Source: Akkermansia muciniphila (GTDB taxonomy: Bacteria > Verrucomicrobiota > Verrucomicrobiia > Verrucomicrobiales > Akkermansiaceae). Taken from it: a stretch of 44,977 nt of DNA. The stretch is taken from NCBI GenBank assembly GCA_945883695.1, contig CAMCYK010000018.1, positions 1-44,977 of the forward strand, written 5' to 3'. How positions within the stretch are numbered: position 1 is the first letter of the stretch; each line of letters begins with the position of its first letter. Of the stretch, positions 5,842 to 17,032 are shown one piece after another. The notes under the pieces are model-generated. The model was given only the letters and a program-made list of their open reading frames with translations. It was not told the origin of the DNA and ran no database searches. The translations under genes were made by a program, and so were the position numbers.

Positions 5842-7289
5842 GGGGTTGCTTTGGGAGTTTTCGCCTTGGCGGACTTCGGGCGAAGGCGGCGGAGGCCGAG
5901 CGCGTAGGCCTCGATCTGGCGGGGCGTGCCGCGGGGACAGGCGTGGTCGTAAGCGGCGAAGACCGCCTTGCGGACGGCAAGCGTCCACGGGTCGGTGGCT
6001 TCGCCGAAACTTGCCGCGCCGAGCGGGGTCGGGTCCTTCACGAGTTCCAACAGGAGCTGGCGCTGGAGGTCGAGGGCGTTCCAGAAATGGCGCTGGGCGA
6101 TGTCCACCGGCGCGGAGGCGTGCATCATCGAATCGGCGTAGGCCTTTACCGCGGAGAAGATCAGGGTGGACTGGGCATCCGCGTACTTCACCCCACTGCT
6201 ATAAGTGCGCTGACCGCTCTCCGTGAAAAGGCGGTGAGGCACGGTGAAGCGGTCTTCAACGCCATCGAGGATCTTGGCGTCTTTGGCTTTGATCAGTTCG
6301 CCGACCCACAGTTCGACCTCTCCGTCCTCGTGCTCGAAAATGTGGCTTTGGAGAATAAACGGCGCGGACTGAGCCTGCGTGCCACGTAGTAGCGCGAGAC
6401 AATGGAGATCCCGCCAGATCCCCCGGTTGGTGTCGGCGCGCAGGAGCCGGTGCTCCTCCTTGAACGGGACGATGGTAGCGGACGCCTCCCTCGCCTCCGG
6501 GTAGGGGGGATACTCCAAGCCTTGATCGATGTGGATCGCGAAGCCTCCCGCAGGATTTGCTGTAACGTCCAGGCGGCACGACAGCGGCACCAAGCGTCCG
6601 AGGTAGGTCTCGGTGGCCTCGTTCGCCTTTGCTCCCGTGATTTGATCGGGGCTGCCAAGTTCCCAATACGGCCTGCCGAAGTTCGGCGCGTTCGCGGCAT
6701 CGAGGCAGTTCGCGAGGAGGGTCTGCTTGAGGGATTTCCCGATCAGGAAGGTGTGGAGCATTTTCAAACTCGGGCCATTGCCCTTCACCTTCTTTGCCAT
6801 GCTGCCACCAACGAAAAAGTTCTGATAGCAGAGAATCAGGCGCGCCAATGAGGAGGAGTCGATGTCGCGGGGAGCCTCCCCGAAATGATCGAGCAAGGTC
6901 GGCGAGTTACCCGCCGCCAGGGTGAAGCTCATCTGGACCAGCGGATAGCTCTTGTCGCCGGCCGCGGCCTTGCACTGGAGGAAGCGCGGACCGTCGCCGA
7001 AGAGATTGAAGTGAGGACGGATCTCCGGCTTCGCGAGGTAGGCCGGGACCTTCTCCTCGAGGTCGCCGCCGAAGTCCGGCCAGCCATACATGTCGGCCGG
7101 CGCGCCGAGGGCGGCCTGGGTGATGCAGACGAGCAGGCGGACGAGCGAGATCCGCTCGTGAGGGGCGGCGTCGAGGTCGGCGATCTCCCCGGCGTGGCGG
7201 AAGACTTCGTCGAGGCTGGCCAAGGAGTGGCGCCCGTCGAGCCAACGGACGGGGATCCAGGGGTGGGAGATGAGATTGAAGTCGGACAT
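5838..7289 (-). CDS. cse1: Cse1 / Cas8e (CasA), Cascade large subunit
   Basis: A 483-residue large subunit that recognises the PAM and recruits Cas3. The N-terminal FNLISHPWIPVRWLDGRHSL is the family signature, followed by ISLVRLLVCITQAALGAP and the GDGPRFLQC segment. The C-terminal four-helix region (about 360-470, including AQRHFWNALDLQRQLLLELV) is where Cas3 docks in characterised Cascades. The length is typical (about 480-520). The last 15 residues are Lys/Ala/Pro-rich and probably disordered. It starts 12 bp after the cas3 stop and overlaps cse2 by ATGA, so all are likely on one transcript. Confidence 0.95.
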   Translation of the reverse strand: MSDFNLISHPWIPVRWLDGRHSLASLDEVFRHAGEIADLDAAPHERISLVRLLVCITQAALGAPADMYGWPDFGGDLEEKVPAYLAKPEIRPHFNLFGDGPRFLQCKAAAGDKSYPLVQMSFTLAAGNSPTLLDHFGEAPRDIDSSSLARLILCYQNFFVGGSMAKKVKGNGPSLKMLHTFLIGKSLKQTLLANCLDAANAPNFGRPYWELGSPDQITGAKANEATETYLGRLVPLSCRLDVTANPAGGFAIHIDQGLEYPPYPEAREASATIVPFKEEHRLLRADTNRGIWRDLHCLALLRGTQAQSAPFILQSHIFEHEDGEVELWVGELIKAKDAKILDGVEDRFTVPHRLFTESGQRTYSSGVKYADAQSTLIFSAVKAYADSMMHASAPVDIAQRHFWNALDLQRQLLLELVKDPTPLGAASFGEATDPWTLAVRKAVFAAYDHACPRGTPRQIEAYALGLRRLRPKSAKAKTPKATP

Positions 7290-7301
7290 GAATCGATGGG
7301 G

Positions 7302-9914
7302 TCAGAACCAGCCGTCCTCTTCCGGCTCGAACGGCGGAAGCTGGGCGGCGTGGTTGCGGGTGTGGCTGAGGCCGGTCTCGGGATGGTAGCTGAGGAGGTA
7401 GGGAGAAGATTGCGGCCCGCCGATGAGCCCGCAGGCGGTGCTGCCATCCGGGACGACGGCCAACACGGCATCGCTGCAATGTTTCACCAGCCAGTCCGGC
7501 TGCTCTTTCAGGTGGCGGACGAGGTAGCGCGGGATGCGGACGGCATTCCGGTGAAGGGCGAGCGCGAGCGGGTAGTCGAAAGGACCGTAGGCGCTGCGAG
7601 GAAAGGGAAGGCGCTCTCCGTTGAGAAAATCCAGGTGAGTGGAGGCGGCATTGGGCGCTTGACGGAGGAGGACGAGCAGGGCGGTGGGCTGATCGTTCCA
7701 GCGGGTCTTGGCCCCTTCCCGATCGTCGTAGGGGGCGGAGTTGAAAACGTCCAAGATCCGGGCGGTGTTGATCATCCTCCGAGTCTCTTGATCCAATTGA
7801 TCACGAAAGAGGGCGGCGCCGGATTCCAGCTCTTGCGGAACTTGCGAGGCGTCCTCGACGAGCGAGCGGATGTCCTGCGGCAGCCTCACCGTGCTTTGCG
7901 GAAGCCCGGAGATGATTCGCGCCGCCTGATAGAGGGCGAATGGCGGATAGACCCAGGCGGAAGGTCCGAGGGCGGATTTGATCTCGGATTCGGAAGCCGT
8001 CCAATCGACTTGCGGCATCAGCACGACGCATCGGGGTTCTTGGAATCCCGGCAGCCGCGACCGCGGGTGGCGGTGAAGGCGGCCGAGGCGCTGGAGAACC
8101 AAATCGACGGGGGCGAGATCGGTGACGAGCAGGTCCGCATCGATATCGACCGATTGCTCGATGACCTGGGTGGCGACGAGGATGCAGCCATCCGGGCGGG
8201 AGTTACCTTCCTTGCCGAGCTTTTCCATCCAGCACTGCTCGTTCGCATCGCGTCGGAACTGGGGAAATCGGCTGTGGATCAGACCGAAGGTCACGCGTTG
8301 ATCCCGGCAGCGGGACTTGAGCTGGCGGTAAGTTTCCTGAGCAAGCGCCACCGTGTTGCGAATGACCACGACGCAGGCTCCGGACTCGGCAGAGGTGGCG
8401 ATTTCCTGCCAGACCCCCTCGGACCCGGCGGGAACCTGATCGATCGCGATCGCGGTGGAAGCCGTCTCGTCTCCGGGGACGGGGATGCTTTCAGCATGGG
8501 GGCTGCCTTTGCCGACCTTGGTGATCAGTGGATAGGCGGAGGAGTCCCCGGATTCCTCCGCCCCAACCGCGGCCACGAGGGCCTTCCGCCGACTTGATGA
8601 AAGCGTTGCGGACAAGACGATGACGCTGCAACCCACGTCGATCAGCCATTTCACGGCGCGGTCCACGAGCGCGGAGGTATAGGGGTCGTAGGAGTGGACT
8701 TCGTCGATGATGACCATTTTCCCCGAGAGGGCGAAAAGCCGAAGGGCGGAGTGCTTCACCGGCAGGCAGGCCATGATGGCCTGGTCGATGGTGCCGCTGC
8801 CAAACGGAGCGAGCAGGGATTTCCTGCCGGACGCGTACCAATCGTAGAGGCTGGTGGCGTCTTCCCCATTCGAGGCGGTCGGCGAAATCGTGACGACCCG
8901 GTCCGATTTCATCCAGGCGTTGCCGTGGACGAGGGAAGCGATCACCGGGTCGGAAACGACCCGCTGCAGAAATCCTGAAACACGGCTATGGATGCGGTTG
9001 CTGGTCAACTGGGTGGGCAAGGCGAAGTAGAGCCCGCGCTCTCCGCCCTCCGTCCAGCGACGGTAACAAGCGGCGAGGGCGGCCTCCGTCTTGCCGACAC
9101 CCATCGGCGCTTCCACGATGTAGAGACCGGGGGAATCCATCGCGGCGATGAGGGCGGATTGGAGCGGGCGCGGCGCATCCACCCCGGGGAAGAGCGAGCT
9201 GAAATGACGGTCCGGATGGACCTCACGATGCTGCCAAGCGAGATCGGCGATGGCCTTCGCGGCACTTTTCCGAACGCCATCGGGCGTTTCCCGATCCACC
9301 AGCGGACCGACTGATGAAAGCGGAAACCAGCGGGTGTCGGAGCCGATCCAGTCCGCAAAGGTAATGAAACCCGTGAGCCAGTGGACGATGGCCCCCTTGG
9401 GAATGTCGTAGGCAGGCAATTTGCCAAAGACGGATTCAAGTTCGCTCAGAAGCTCATCGCGAAGCTCCGCAGGCCATTTGAGAGCATCCTCGTCGATCCG
9501 CCGAAAGTATCCGCCCTCGGCGGCCGGATATTTGCCGTGGTGTCCGCCCACCGCGAGCACCCAGTCGAAGGGACGCCGGCCGACACGCACCGCTGGCAAC
9601 GAGGCCAGGTAGGCCTGGCTGACGATGGAGTGATTCGCTTGGTATGCATCGGCACCCCTTGCATTCGGAAAGTCCCAGTGCGGCCGGGCTTTCAATTGAA
9701 AGCCGGGTGTCACTTTCCCGATGTCGTGTGCGGCGGCAAGGGTCACCACGCCACCAGGAAGAAAGCCCAAACAAGACGGAGCAAATACTTGCCCCACAGC
9801 CTCCGCCACCGCCCCCACGATCAGGCAATGGTCCCGGACCGTCAGCGCGGGACGCCCGGTGACGGGGTCCGTCTTCGCCCAGCAGTCGGAAAGTTGGATG
9901 GGAGGAGCGTTCAT
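7302..9914 (-). CDS. cas3: Cas3 HD nuclease-helicase (type I-E)
   Basis: An 870-residue fusion of HD nuclease and superfamily II helicase that degrades target DNA after Cascade binding. The HD domain shows VRDHC (His29) and AAHDIGK (His63-Asp64), with further His in AVGGHHGKYP. The helicase has Walker A APMGVGKTEAAL (about 269-280), DEVH at 404-407, SATL at 435-438, ATQVIEQSVDID near 581-592, and motif VI QRLGRLHRH at 608-616. A C-terminal accessory domain follows. The ATG at 9914 is preferred over an in-frame TTG at 9938. It is the first gene of the locus, so the operon promoter should lie between here and glgP. All catalytic motifs are intact, so interference is expected to be active. Confidence 0.97.
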   Translation of the reverse strand: MNAPPIQLSDCWAKTDPVTGRPALTVRDHCLIVGAVAEAVGQVFAPSCLGFLPGGVVTLAAAHDIGKVTPGFQLKARPHWDFPNARGADAYQANHSIVSQAYLASLPAVRVGRRPFDWVLAVGGHHGKYPAAEGGYFRRIDEDALKWPAELRDELLSELESVFGKLPAYDIPKGAIVHWLTGFITFADWIGSDTRWFPLSSVGPLVDRETPDGVRKSAAKAIADLAWQHREVHPDRHFSSLFPGVDAPRPLQSALIAAMDSPGLYIVEAPMGVGKTEAALAACYRRWTEGGERGLYFALPTQLTSNRIHSRVSGFLQRVVSDPVIASLVHGNAWMKSDRVVTISPTASNGEDATSLYDWYASGRKSLLAPFGSGTIDQAIMACLPVKHSALRLFALSGKMVIIDEVHSYDPYTSALVDRAVKWLIDVGCSVIVLSATLSSSRRKALVAAVGAEESGDSSAYPLITKVGKGSPHAESIPVPGDETASTAIAIDQVPAGSEGVWQEIATSAESGACVVVIRNTVALAQETYRQLKSRCRDQRVTFGLIHSRFPQFRRDANEQCWMEKLGKEGNSRPDGCILVATQVIEQSVDIDADLLVTDLAPVDLVLQRLGRLHRHPRSRLPGFQEPRCVVLMPQVDWTASESEIKSALGPSAWVYPPFALYQAARIISGLPQSTVRLPQDIRSLVEDASQVPQELESGAALFRDQLDQETRRMINTARILDVFNSAPYDDREGAKTRWNDQPTALLVLLRQAPNAASTHLDFLNGERLPFPRSAYGPFDYPLALALHRNAVRIPRYLVRHLKEQPDWLVKHCSDAVLAVVPDGSTACGLIGGPQSSPYLLSYHPETGLSHTRNHAAQLPPFEPEEDGWF

Positions 9915-10084
9915 TTCGGGTCCGGCGCGTGATTTCAACCCGAGGGGTGGGACAACCGCGGGGTGAGTGATGAATGGTTTCCGGTAAGGCGGAAAGTAGG
10001 GATTTTTTCAGCAAATATGAGGAGACGTTCCCCCGGCGCTCGCACTAGGCTGCGAAGGCTGGAATTTCCCGTTAGCCCTTGGCC
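9915..10084. promoter_or_regulatory. Divergent intergenic region between cas3 and glycogen phosphorylase
   Basis: A 170-bp gap between two divergent genes. It should hold the cas operon promoter (leftward) and the glycogen-metabolism promoter (rightward). An AT-rich patch around 9998-10020 (GGGATTTTTTCAGCAAATATG) is the best candidate core. No clear -35/-10 pair can be defended. No strong dyad was seen. Confidence 0.5.
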
Positions 10085-12549
10085 ATGCACTCCAACGACA
10101 TCCGCACCGGCGACAGCGCCGCGGCGATCAAGCAGGCCTTCCTCGACAGCCTCCACTGCGGGATGGGCCGGGCCGATGCGGTGGCCACCCGGCACGACCT
10201 CTACTTCGCGCTCGCCTTGACCGTCCGCGACCGGCTGTTCCAGCGCTGGGTCGCCCGCATCGGCGACTACCTCGGCAAGGACACGCGGGTGGTCGCCTAC
10301 CTGTCCGCGGAATTTTTGCCCGGCCCCCACCTCGCCAGCAACCTGCTCAACCTCGGCATCACCGAAGCCGCGCGGGAGGCCATGCGCGAGCTCGGCCACG
10401 ACCTCGACGAACTGCTCGCCCAGGAAGAGGAGCCGGGCCTCGGCAATGGCGGCCTCGGCCGCCTGGCATCGTGCTACATGGACTCGCTGGCTGCGCTCGA
10501 AGTGCCGGCCATCGGCTACGGCATCCGCTACGAGTTCGGGATCTTCGACCAGGTGATCCAGGACGGCTGGCAGCACGAGGTCACCGACAAGTGGCTGCGG
10601 AACGGCAACGCGTGGGAGATCGCCCGCCCGGAAGTCTGCCACGACGTGAAATTCGGCGGGCACACCGAAGCCTTCAGCGACGGCCAGGGCCGCTACCGTT
10701 GGCGCTGGATTCCGGGGACGGTGGTCAAGGGCGTGGCCTACGACACGCCGATCCCCGGCTACCAGGTCCCCACCTGCAACATCCTGCGGCTGTGGAAGGC
10801 GGAGGCGATCCAGTCGTTCGACTTCGCCGCCTTCAACCACGGCGACTACGACCGGGCGGTCGAGGACAAGATGGCGTCGGAGACGATCACCAAGGTGCTC
10901 TACCCGAACGACGAGGCGCACCAGGGCAAGGTCCTGCGGCTCAAGCAGCAGTTCTTTTTCACCAGTTGCTCGCTGCAGGACATGCTGCGGATCCACGCCA
11001 TCGACGGCGGCACGCCGGACAGCTTCCACCGGCGCTGGGCGGTCCAGCTCAACGACACCCATCCCTCGGTCGCGGTCGCCGAGCTGATGCGGCTGCTGGT
11101 CGACGAGCACGACCTCGGCTGGGACCAGGCCTGGGCCGTCACCCGCGCGACCTTCGCCTACACCAACCACACGCTGCTGCCGGAGGCGCTGGAGAAATGG
11201 ACCGTCGGGCTTTTCGGCGCGCTGCTGCCGCGGCATCTCGAGATCATCCATGAGATCAACCGTCGCTTTCTCGACGAGGTCCGCGCCGCCTTCCCCGGCG
11301 ACGACGCCCTGCTGTCGCGGCTCTCCCTGATCGACGAAAGCGGGCCGCGCCACGTGCGGATGGCCCATCTCGCCTGCGTCGGAAGTCATACCATCAACGG
11401 CGTGGCACAACTCCACTCCGCGCTGTTGAAAGACACGGTGCTGCGCGATTTCGCCGGGCTGTGGCCGGAGAAATTCTGCAACGTCACCAACGGCGTCACC
11501 CCGCGGCGCTTCGTCGCCGTCGCCAACCCCGGCCTCGCCGCGCTGATCACCCGCCATGCCGGCGAGGGCTGGCTCGAGGACCTCGGCAAGCTCCGCCAGC
11601 TCGAGCCGCTCGCCGTTGACACCGCCTTCCAAGCGGACTGGCGCGCGGTGAAGATCGCCAACAAACAACGCCTCGCCGCGCTGATCGCCGAGCGCACCGG
11701 CATCATTGTCGATCCCCATTCGCTGTTCGACGTGCTGGTCAAGCGCATCCACGAATACAAGCGCCAGCACCTCGACGTGCTGCACATCCTGACCCTCTAT
11801 CTCCGGCTCAAGAAGGACCCGGCCGCCGCGATCCCCGCCCGCACCTTCATCTTCGGCGGCAAGGCGGCGCCCGGCTATGTCATGGCCAAGCGGATCATCA
11901 AGCTGATCACCGCCACCGGCGACCTGGTCAACCATGACCCGGAGGTTCGCGACCGCCTCAAGGTGGTCTTCTTCCCCGATTTCAACGTCAAGAACGCCCA
12001 CTTCATCTATCCGGCCGCCGACCTGTCCGAACAGATCTCCACCGCCGGCAAGGAAGCGAGCGGCACCGGCAACATGAAGTTCTCGCTCAACGGCGCGCTC
12101 ACCATCGGCACCCTCGACGGCGCGAACGTCGAGATCCGCGAGGAGGTCGGCGCGGAGAATTTCTTCCTGTTCGGCCACAGCGCCGCGGAGGTCGCCGAAC
12201 TCAAATCCCGCGGCTACCGGCCGCGCGACCCTTACGAAGCGAATTCCGAATTGCGCGAGGTCCTCGACTTCATCGACAGCGGCGCCCTCGCCGGCGGCAA
12301 CAAGGGCCTGTTCCGCACGCTCGTCGGCAATCTGCTCGACCACGACCCCTTCCTGGTCCTCGCCGACCACGCGTCCTACCTCGAAGCGCAGGCCCGGGTC
12401 AGCACGCTGTGGGCGGACCAGACCGGGTGGACCCGCCAGTCGATCCTCAACAGCGCCCGCGTCGGAAAATTCTCCTCCGACCGCTCGATCCGCGAATACT
12501 GCCGGCGGATTTGGAACGTCACGCCCTCACCCGCCGGAAGCCCGGCCCC

Positions 12550-12553
<4 letters not shown>
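10085..12553 (+). CDS. glgP: Glycogen/starch phosphorylase
   Basis: An 822-residue GT35 phosphorylase. It releases glucose 1-phosphate from alpha-1,4-glucans with phosphate, using pyridoxal phosphate. The family core is clear: LSAEFLPGPHLASNL near residue 75, EEPGLGNGGLGRLASCYMDS near 120, RIHEYKRQHLD, and the PLP site EASGTGNMKFSLNGALTIG with the Schiff-base Lys at about 665. The length is typical. ATG at 10085 was chosen over the TTG two codons upstream. Its stop overlaps the pyruvate kinase start (ATGA), making it the first gene of a probable glycogen-use operon. Cytoplasmic. Confidence 0.97.
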
Positions 12554-13580
<1,027 letters not shown>

Positions 13581-13584
<4 letters not shown>

Positions 13585-15059
13585 TAACCTGGCCCAAGCA
13601 TCCCGTCCTCCACGAGATCAACACCTGGGTCTGGCTCGGGGAACTCGGCCGGCAACACGGGCGACCGGTGAACCTCGCCACGGTGCCGCCGGAGGAATGG
13701 GACCGGATCGCCGCCGGCGGCTTCGACGCCGTGTGGTTGATGGGTGTCTGGGAGCGCAGCCCGGCCGGGATCGAAATCTCGATGCGCAACCCGGGGCTGC
13801 TCGAGGATTTCAAGCGGGCGCTCCCGGACTTTGTCGCGGCGGACAACGTCGGCTCGCCCTACTGCGTGCGCCGCTATGTCGCCGATGATCATCTCGGCGG
13901 GCCGCCGGGACTTGCCGCGGCGCGGGCGATGCTCCGCGAGCGCGGGCTGGGCCTGATCCTCGACTTCGTGCCGAACCATGTGGCGCCCGACCATCCGTGG
14001 GCCGCCGGTCATCCGGAATACTTCATCCAAGGAGGCCCCGGCGACGCGCGGGACGATCCGGCATCCTTCGCGGAGATCGGCGGCAACGTGTTCGCCCGCG
14101 GTCGCGATCCCTTTTTCCCCGCCTGGCCGGATGTGATTCAGTTGAACGCCTTCCAGCGTGGGCTGCGGCAGGCCGCGCTTGATACCCTCGGCGAGATCGC
14201 GGGCCAATGCGACGGCGTCCGCTGCGACATGGCGATGCTGATGCTCAACTCGATCTTCGAGCGCACCTGGGGAGCCCGCGCCGGAACCATGCCAGCCGAT
14301 GACTACTGGCGGGTCATCATCCCGGCGATCAAGGCGCGCTGGCCGGAGTTCCGCTTCATCGCCGAGGCCTACTGGGACCTCGAGTGGGAACTCCAGCAGC
14401 AGGGCTTCGACCACTGCTACGACAAGAAGCTCTACGACCGGATGGAACACGGCGACAGCGAGGGCGTGCACCAGCATCTCCGGGCCGATCCGGCATACCA
14501 GCAGGGCATGGTCCGCTTCATCGAGAACCATGACGAACCGCGGGCTGCGGCCATCTTTCCCGACGGCAAGGGCCGCGCCGCCGCCGTGGCCGTCCTCACC
14601 CTCCCCGGGGCCAAGCTGCTGCATGAAGGCCAAGCCGAGGGCCTCCACGTGAGACTGCCGGTCTTCCTCGCCCGCCGCCCGGTGGAAGCGGTCGACCCCC
14701 GGCTCGCGGACTTTTACCGGCGCCTCCTGTTAGAGACCCGCCGCGACGTCTTCCGCAACGGCGGGTGGCGGCTGTGCGAACGCCACGGCTGGCCCGGCGA
14801 CTCCAGCTGCCACCAGCTGCTCGCCTGGTGCTGGCGGCAAGACGACGAGCGCTACCTCGTCGTCATTAATTTCCATCAGGACCCGGCCCGGGCCCGCGTC
14901 GAAGTGCCGTGGGATGAACTGCGCGGAAAGCAGTGGTCCCTCGACGACGTGCTTTCCGGCGAATCCTACCAACGCGCCGGCGACGAGCTGCGGGATGGCG
15001 GCCTCTATTTCGAGCTGGGGCCGTGGCAATCCCATCTCTCCCGAGTGCGGGCCAAGTGA
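13581..15059 (+). CDS. GH13 alpha-amylase-family glycoside hydrolase
   Basis: A 492-residue GH13 enzyme with a TIM barrel and a C-terminal beta domain (about 410-490). Conserved regions are DFVPNHV (128-134), GVRCDMA with the nucleophile Asp216, FIAEAYW with the acid/base Glu262, and FIENHDEPR with the stabiliser Asp318. No signal peptide is visible, so it acts in the cytoplasm, probably on maltodextrins or glycogen-derived chains. The exact specificity (amylase, glucosyltransferase or trehalose-type) cannot be read from the sequence. Domain B is short. It overlaps the pyruvate kinase stop by ATGA, consistent with co-translation in a glycogen-use operon. Confidence 0.93.
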
Positions 15060-15103
15060 GGTATTGGAAAAACACCCTTATGGAAACCAAGATCGGGAAA
15101 ACA

Positions 15104-16831
15104 ATGAAAGTGATCATCATCGGCGGAGTCGCCGGCGGGGCCTCCTGCGCGGCGCGGCTGCGGCGCTTGGATGAACACGCGGAAATCCTCATGGTCGAGC
15201 GCGGGCCCTACGTGTCCTACGCGAATTGCGGCCTGCCCTACCACGTCGGCGGCGTGATCGAGGAGGAGGCGAGCCTGCTCGTGTCGGATGAGGAAACGTT
15301 CCGCACCAAGTTCGCCATCGACGTCAGGACGCGCTGCGAGGCGATCGCGATCGATCCGGCGAACAAGACGGTCGAACTGAGGGACCTCGAAACCGGCGCG
15401 ATCACCATCGAGCCCTACGACAAGCTCGTGCTCTCGCCGGGTGCCGCGTCGATCCGGCCGCCGCTGCCGGGCATCGACCTGCCGGGGATTTTCCAGGTGC
15501 GGACCGTGCCCGACGCGCGCGCGATCCGCGGCTGGATTGAAAAATGCCCCGCCGTCGCCGCCGGCATGGCCCCGCACTCCGGCGACCCGACGCCCGGTCC
15601 GGTGCCGCGCGCGGTGGTCATCGGCGGCGGCTTCATCGGTCTGGAAATGGTGGAGAACCTCGTCCACCGCGGCTTCGCGGTGACACTGGTCGAGATGCTC
15701 GACCAGGTGCTCGCGCCGCTCGACCGCGAAGACGCGCGGCGGGTCGAGGCGCGGCTCGAGCAACACGGCGTGAAGCTGGCGCTCGGCGACGGCGTGGCGG
15801 GCTTCGAGGCGGTCCCCGGGGGTGGCCTCCGGGTGCGGGCGCAATCCGGCACGGAGCATTCCGCCGACCTGGTGATCCTCGCGCTCGGCGTGCGGCCCGA
15901 AACCGGGCTCGCGAAGCTGGCCGGCCTCGAGATCGGCCAGCGCGGCGGGATCCGCGTGGATCAACACATGGTCACCAGCAATCCCGACATCCTCGCGGTC
16001 GGCGACGCCGTCGAGGTGAAGGACTTCGTCACCGGCGAATGGAGCCTGATCGCGCTCGCCGGACCGGCCAACCGCCAGGGCCGCATCGCCGCCGACGTGA
16101 TCGCCGGCCGCGACTCGCGCTACCGCGGCACCCAGGGCACCGCGATCATCGGCGTCTTCGGCGCCACCGCCGCGTGGACCGGGACCAGCGAAAAGACGCT
16201 GCGGCGGCTGGGCGACAGCGATTACGAAAAGATCCACCTCCATCCGAACTCGCACGCCGGCTACTACCCCGGTGCGAAGCCGATCGCGATGAAGGTCTTG
16301 TTCCGCAAATCCGACGGCCGCCTGCTCGGCGCGCAGGCCTTCGGCGAGGACAAGGTCGACAAGCGGATCAGCGCGCTGGCCATCGCGATCCAGCTGGGAG
16401 CGACGATCTACGATCTCGAGGAGGCCGAGCTTTGCTACGCGCCCCAGTTCGGCAGCGCGAAGGACCCGGTCAACTTCGCCGGGATGGTCGCCGCCGACGT
16501 GCTCCGCGGCGACATGCCGCTGGCCCATTGGGAGGCCGCCGGCGGCGCCTTCCTGCTCGACGTACGCGATTCGGACGAACTCGCCGCCGATCCCGTGCCC
16601 GGCGCGCGGAACATTCCGCTGGCCGGGCTGCGCGCGCGGCTCGGCGAGCTGCCGCGCGACCGCGAGATCCTGGTGACCTGCCGCTCCGGCCAGCGCGCCT
16701 ACCTCGCCACGCGCATCCTGCTGCAACACGGCTTCCAAGCGCGCAATCTCTCCGGCGGTTTCCTTTCGCGCGAGGTCGCGGCCGGGGAATCGGGCAAGGA
16801 GGCCGCGCACTCCATCCCGGCCTTGGGTTAA
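15104..16831 (+). CDS. CoA-disulfide reductase with C-terminal rhodanese domain
   Basis: A 575-residue flavoprotein. The N-terminal FAD-binding motif is MKVIIIGGVAGGASCAARLR. The redox Cys42 sits in SYANCGLPYHVGG, as in single-cysteine CoA-disulfide reductases. A second Rossmann motif, AVVIGGGFIGLEMVENLVHR, binds NAD(P)H, and NPDILAVGDAVEV closes the FAD site. The dimerisation domain follows, then a rhodanese domain with active-site Cys526 in LVTCRSGQRAYLA. Such fusions reduce CoA disulfides, persulfides or polysulfides. ATG at 15104 is the family start; ATG at 15080 would add eight residues. It follows the GH13 gene by 44 bp and may belong to the same operon, giving redox support rather than sugar chemistry. 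Confidence 0.93.
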   Translation: MKVIIIGGVAGGASCAARLRRLDEHAEILMVERGPYVSYANCGLPYHVGGVIEEEASLLVSDEETFRTKFAIDVRTRCEAIAIDPANKTVELRDLETGAITIEPYDKLVLSPGAASIRPPLPGIDLPGIFQVRTVPDARAIRGWIEKCPAVAAGMAPHSGDPTPGPVPRAVVIGGGFIGLEMVENLVHRGFAVTLVEMLDQVLAPLDREDARRVEARLEQHGVKLALGDGVAGFEAVPGGGLRVRAQSGTEHSADLVILALGVRPETGLAKLAGLEIGQRGGIRVDQHMVTSNPDILAVGDAVEVKDFVTGEWSLIALAGPANRQGRIAADVIAGRDSRYRGTQGTAIIGVFGATAAWTGTSEKTLRRLGDSDYEKIHLHPNSHAGYYPGAKPIAMKVLFRKSDGRLLGAQAFGEDKVDKRISALAIAIQLGATIYDLEEAELCYAPQFGSAKDPVNFAGMVAADVLRGDMPLAHWEAAGGAFLLDVRDSDELAADPVPGARNIPLAGLRARLGELPRDREILVTCRSGQRAYLATRILLQHGFQARNLSGGFLSREVAAGESGKEAAHSIPALG

Positions 16832-17032
16832 GTGTAGATGATCCATCCGGAACCGGCGCGGGGCGTCCCCGCCTTCCCATACTTATTGATTGTGAAACCA
16901 ACCGTGTCATGCAAGTATCTCTCATCACCTGCCGCGACGTGAAGAGCGAATCACCCCTCACGTTACCGACATCGTGCCAGGGGCAACCCCGGCGAGCGCA
17001 ACTCGCCGCCGCAACTGAAACACACACTGACC
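16832..17032 (+). promoter_or_regulatory. Intergenic region upstream of the outer-membrane barrel gene
   Basis: This 201-bp gap contains the most AT-rich patch in the area (about 16880-16925, including ACTTATTGATTGTG). It is the likely promoter zone for the outer-membrane protein gene. No operator or riboswitch was recognised. Confidence 0.4.

Noticed and set aside
9935..12370. 811-codon frame antisense to glycogen phosphorylase
   Set aside because: High-GC third-position bias leaves the opposite strand open. The composition is Asp/Gly/Val-rich with no family motifs, while the plus strand is an unmistakable phosphorylase.
12409..12549. Longer N-terminus for the pyruvate kinase
   Set aside because: It overlaps glgP in another frame and lacks family similarity. 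The ATG at 12550 gives the canonical start and an ATGA overlap.
15005..16846. 613-codon frame antisense to the CoA-disulfide reductase
   Set aside because: Arg/Asp/Gly-rich shadow with no motif. The plus-strand gene has all flavoprotein signatures.
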